A DNA stretch of 6,610 nucleotides from Frankiaceae bacterium. Lineage in GTDB: Bacteria; Actinomycetota; Actinomycetes; Frankiales; Frankiaceae. The position numbers were made by a program, and so were the translations under genes. The notes under the pieces were generated by a model that saw nothing but the letters and a program-made list of their open reading frames with translations, searched no databases and was not told where the DNA came from. Below, one piece after another: positions 5,542-6,610 of this stretch (position 1 is its first letter; every line of letters begins with the position of its first letter). The DNA is taken from assembly GCA_030840885.1 (NCBI GenBank), contig JAVEDQ010000451.1, forward strand, positions 1 to 6,610, read 5' to 3'.

Positions 5542-6610
5542 CTGCGGAGCGCGGCCGCATCCTCCTCGTCGAGGACACCGAGAGCAGCCGGTACATCCTC
5601 GGTAGCTGGTTGCGGCGGGCGGGCTTCCGCGTTCTGGAGGCGGCCACCGGCACCGAAGCGCTGAAGCTCGCCGGACCCGACATCGACTTGGTGGTCCTCG
5701 ATGTGCATCTGCCGGACATGAGCGGCCTCGACGTCTGCCGCATCATCAAAGCGGCCCCCGAAACGGCCTCGGTGCCCGTACTCCACGTTTCCGCGACGGC
5801 CGTCGCGGTGTCCGACCGGACGACAGGGCTGACCTCCGGAGCCGACGGCTATCTGGTCGAGCCGGTCGAACCCGAAGAGCTGGTCGCGACCATCACGGCG
5901 CTGCTTCGCTACTCGGCCGCCCGACGCAGTGCGGAGCGGCTCGCACGACAGCTCGGCGCGCTCACCTCGACCACCTTGCGCATCAACGGCGCGAACACCC
6001 TGGGCGATCTGTTGGCGGCGGCCGCCGAGGGAGCGGCCGAGATGTTCACTTCCGACGTGACGATCATCGCCGCGCCCGACAACGGGCCAGCGCTCTGCGC
6101 ACGCGCCTCTCCCCTGGCCGGGCCGTCCGACACGAACCCGATCGATCCACTGGTGGCAGGTGCCCTCGTCGGGGCGGCCGCTACTGCGTTGGGCGAGATG
6201 CTGGCGGGTGGTGCGGAGTCGGCGATCGTCGGACGCGACGTGCTGCGATCAGCCGCCACCGGGGACGATGCGTTGCCCGGCAGCACGGAAAGTCCCCTGC
6301 TGGTCACCCTGCTGCAGGCCCGGTCCGGTGCCCCCATCGGGGCTGTATTCGTCGCCGTCCGGCTCACCGCACAGCAGCGGGCGGAGCCGAGGCCGGTCGA
6401 CGAAGGCGACGCACTGCTTGTCCGCCAACTCGGTCAGTCCGTCGGAGTTGCGCTGGAGAATCTCCGGCTCTTCCGTGAGGAGCACCGCATCGCCCTCACC
6501 TTGCAGCGGAGCTTGCTCCCCGAGCGCCTGCCGACGGTCCCCGGACTGGCCTTCGCCGCTCGGTACAACGCTTCCAGCGAACTAGCCTCGGTCGGAGGCG
6601 AATTCTACGA
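5538..6610 (+). CDS. Response regulator with GAF-like linker and RsbU/SpoIIE-type PP2C phosphatase (3' end outside window)
   Basis: The frame is open from the ATG at 5538 to the window end (357 codons plus two bases). Residues 1-124 form a receiver: ILLVEDTESS (8-17, D13), phosphoacceptor D55 in VVLDVHLPDMSG, and VSAT (84-87). The usual lysine near the end is E108 (GADGYLVEPVEPEEL). Residues of about 130-315 look like a GAF-type domain, weakly conserved, with ENLRLFREE as the exit helix. From about 316 a PP2C domain begins: LQRSLLPERLPTVPGLAFAA (322-341), then VGGEFYD at the very end, where the family normally has VGGDxYD. Such phosphatases usually remove phosphate from anti-anti-sigma factors, so this is the best RsbU-like output of the system. 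ATGA overlap with the hybrid kinase and GAGGG nine bases upstream support the start. Whether the remaining PP2C residues are present cannot be judged. Confidence 0.88.
   Translation, partial: MTAERGRILLVEDTESSRYILGSWLRRAGFRVLEAATGTEALKLAGPDIDLVVLDVHLPDMSGLDVCRIIKAAPETASVPVLHVSATAVAVSDRTTGLTSGADGYLVEPVEPEELVATITALLRYSAARRSAERLARQLGALTSTTLRINGANTLGDLLAAAAEGAAEMFTSDVTIIAAPDNGPALCARASPLAGPSDTNPIDPLVAGALVGAAATALGEMLAGGAESAIVGRDVLRSAATGDDALPGSTESPLLVTLLQARSGAPIGAVFVAVRLTAQQRAEPRPVDEGDALLVRQLGQSVGVALENLRLFREEHRIALTLQRSLLPERLPTVPGLAFAARYNASSELASVGGEFY

Noticed and set aside
5909..6585. Open frames on both strands within the last gene (- strand 5909-6367, + strand 6160-6585 in another frame)
   Set aside because: The continuous frame from 5538 gives a coherent receiver, linker and PP2C start across the whole stretch. 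The alternatives are Arg/Ser/Pro-rich with no domain.

Overview
The window is GC-rich, with third codon positions dominated by G and C. All genes lie on the + strand and are packed with almost no spacers. Codon use, GTG/ATGA-type gene junctions and the PepN type point to a high-GC Gram-positive bacterium (Actinomycetota). A Pseudonocardiales- or Geodermatophilales-like lineage is plausible, but the genus cannot be fixed from the sequence. No tRNA, rRNA, CRISPR, insertion sequence or phage feature was seen.

Layout: (1) positions 1-855, the 3' end of an aminopeptidase N gene (pepN), cut by the window start. (2) 856-979, the only real intergenic gap, following a hairpin that straddles the pepN stop; it probably holds the promoter of the next operon. 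(3) 980-2696, a complete stressosome core: RsbR (sensor/co-antagonist with STAS domain), RsbS (STAS scaffold) and RsbT (GHKL serine/threonine switch kinase). (4) 2693-3733, a fusion of an RsbT-like GHKL ATPase domain with an RsbX-like PP2C phosphatase. (5) 3736-5541, a hybrid histidine kinase with a receiver domain, whose N-terminus looks like an RsbT domain that has lost its ATP-binding residues. (6) 5538-6610, a response regulator joined through a GAF-like linker to an RsbU/SpoIIE-type PP2C domain, cut by the window end.

Genes 2-6 join by start/stop overlaps or a 2-base gap and are read here as one translationally coupled operon. By analogy with Bacillus subtilis, RsbT is held by the RsbR/RsbS complex, phosphorylates both under stress, and is released to activate a partner; RsbX-type phosphatase resets the complex. 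Here the usual rsbU-rsbV-rsbW-sigB output is not visible. Instead the core is followed by two-component modules (hybrid kinase, then REC-phosphatase). The likely logic, which is inference, is a stressosome feeding or sharing signals with a phosphorelay whose last visible element is a PP2C phosphatase able to act on an anti-anti-sigma factor encoded elsewhere or beyond the window.

The most unusual points are three RsbT-family domains in consecutive proteins (one apparently ATP-dead), a tandem 18-residue helix repeat just before the kinase phosphoacceptor, and natural substitutions at conserved positions of the last protein (Lys to Glu in its receiver, Asp to Glu in its PP2C motif).
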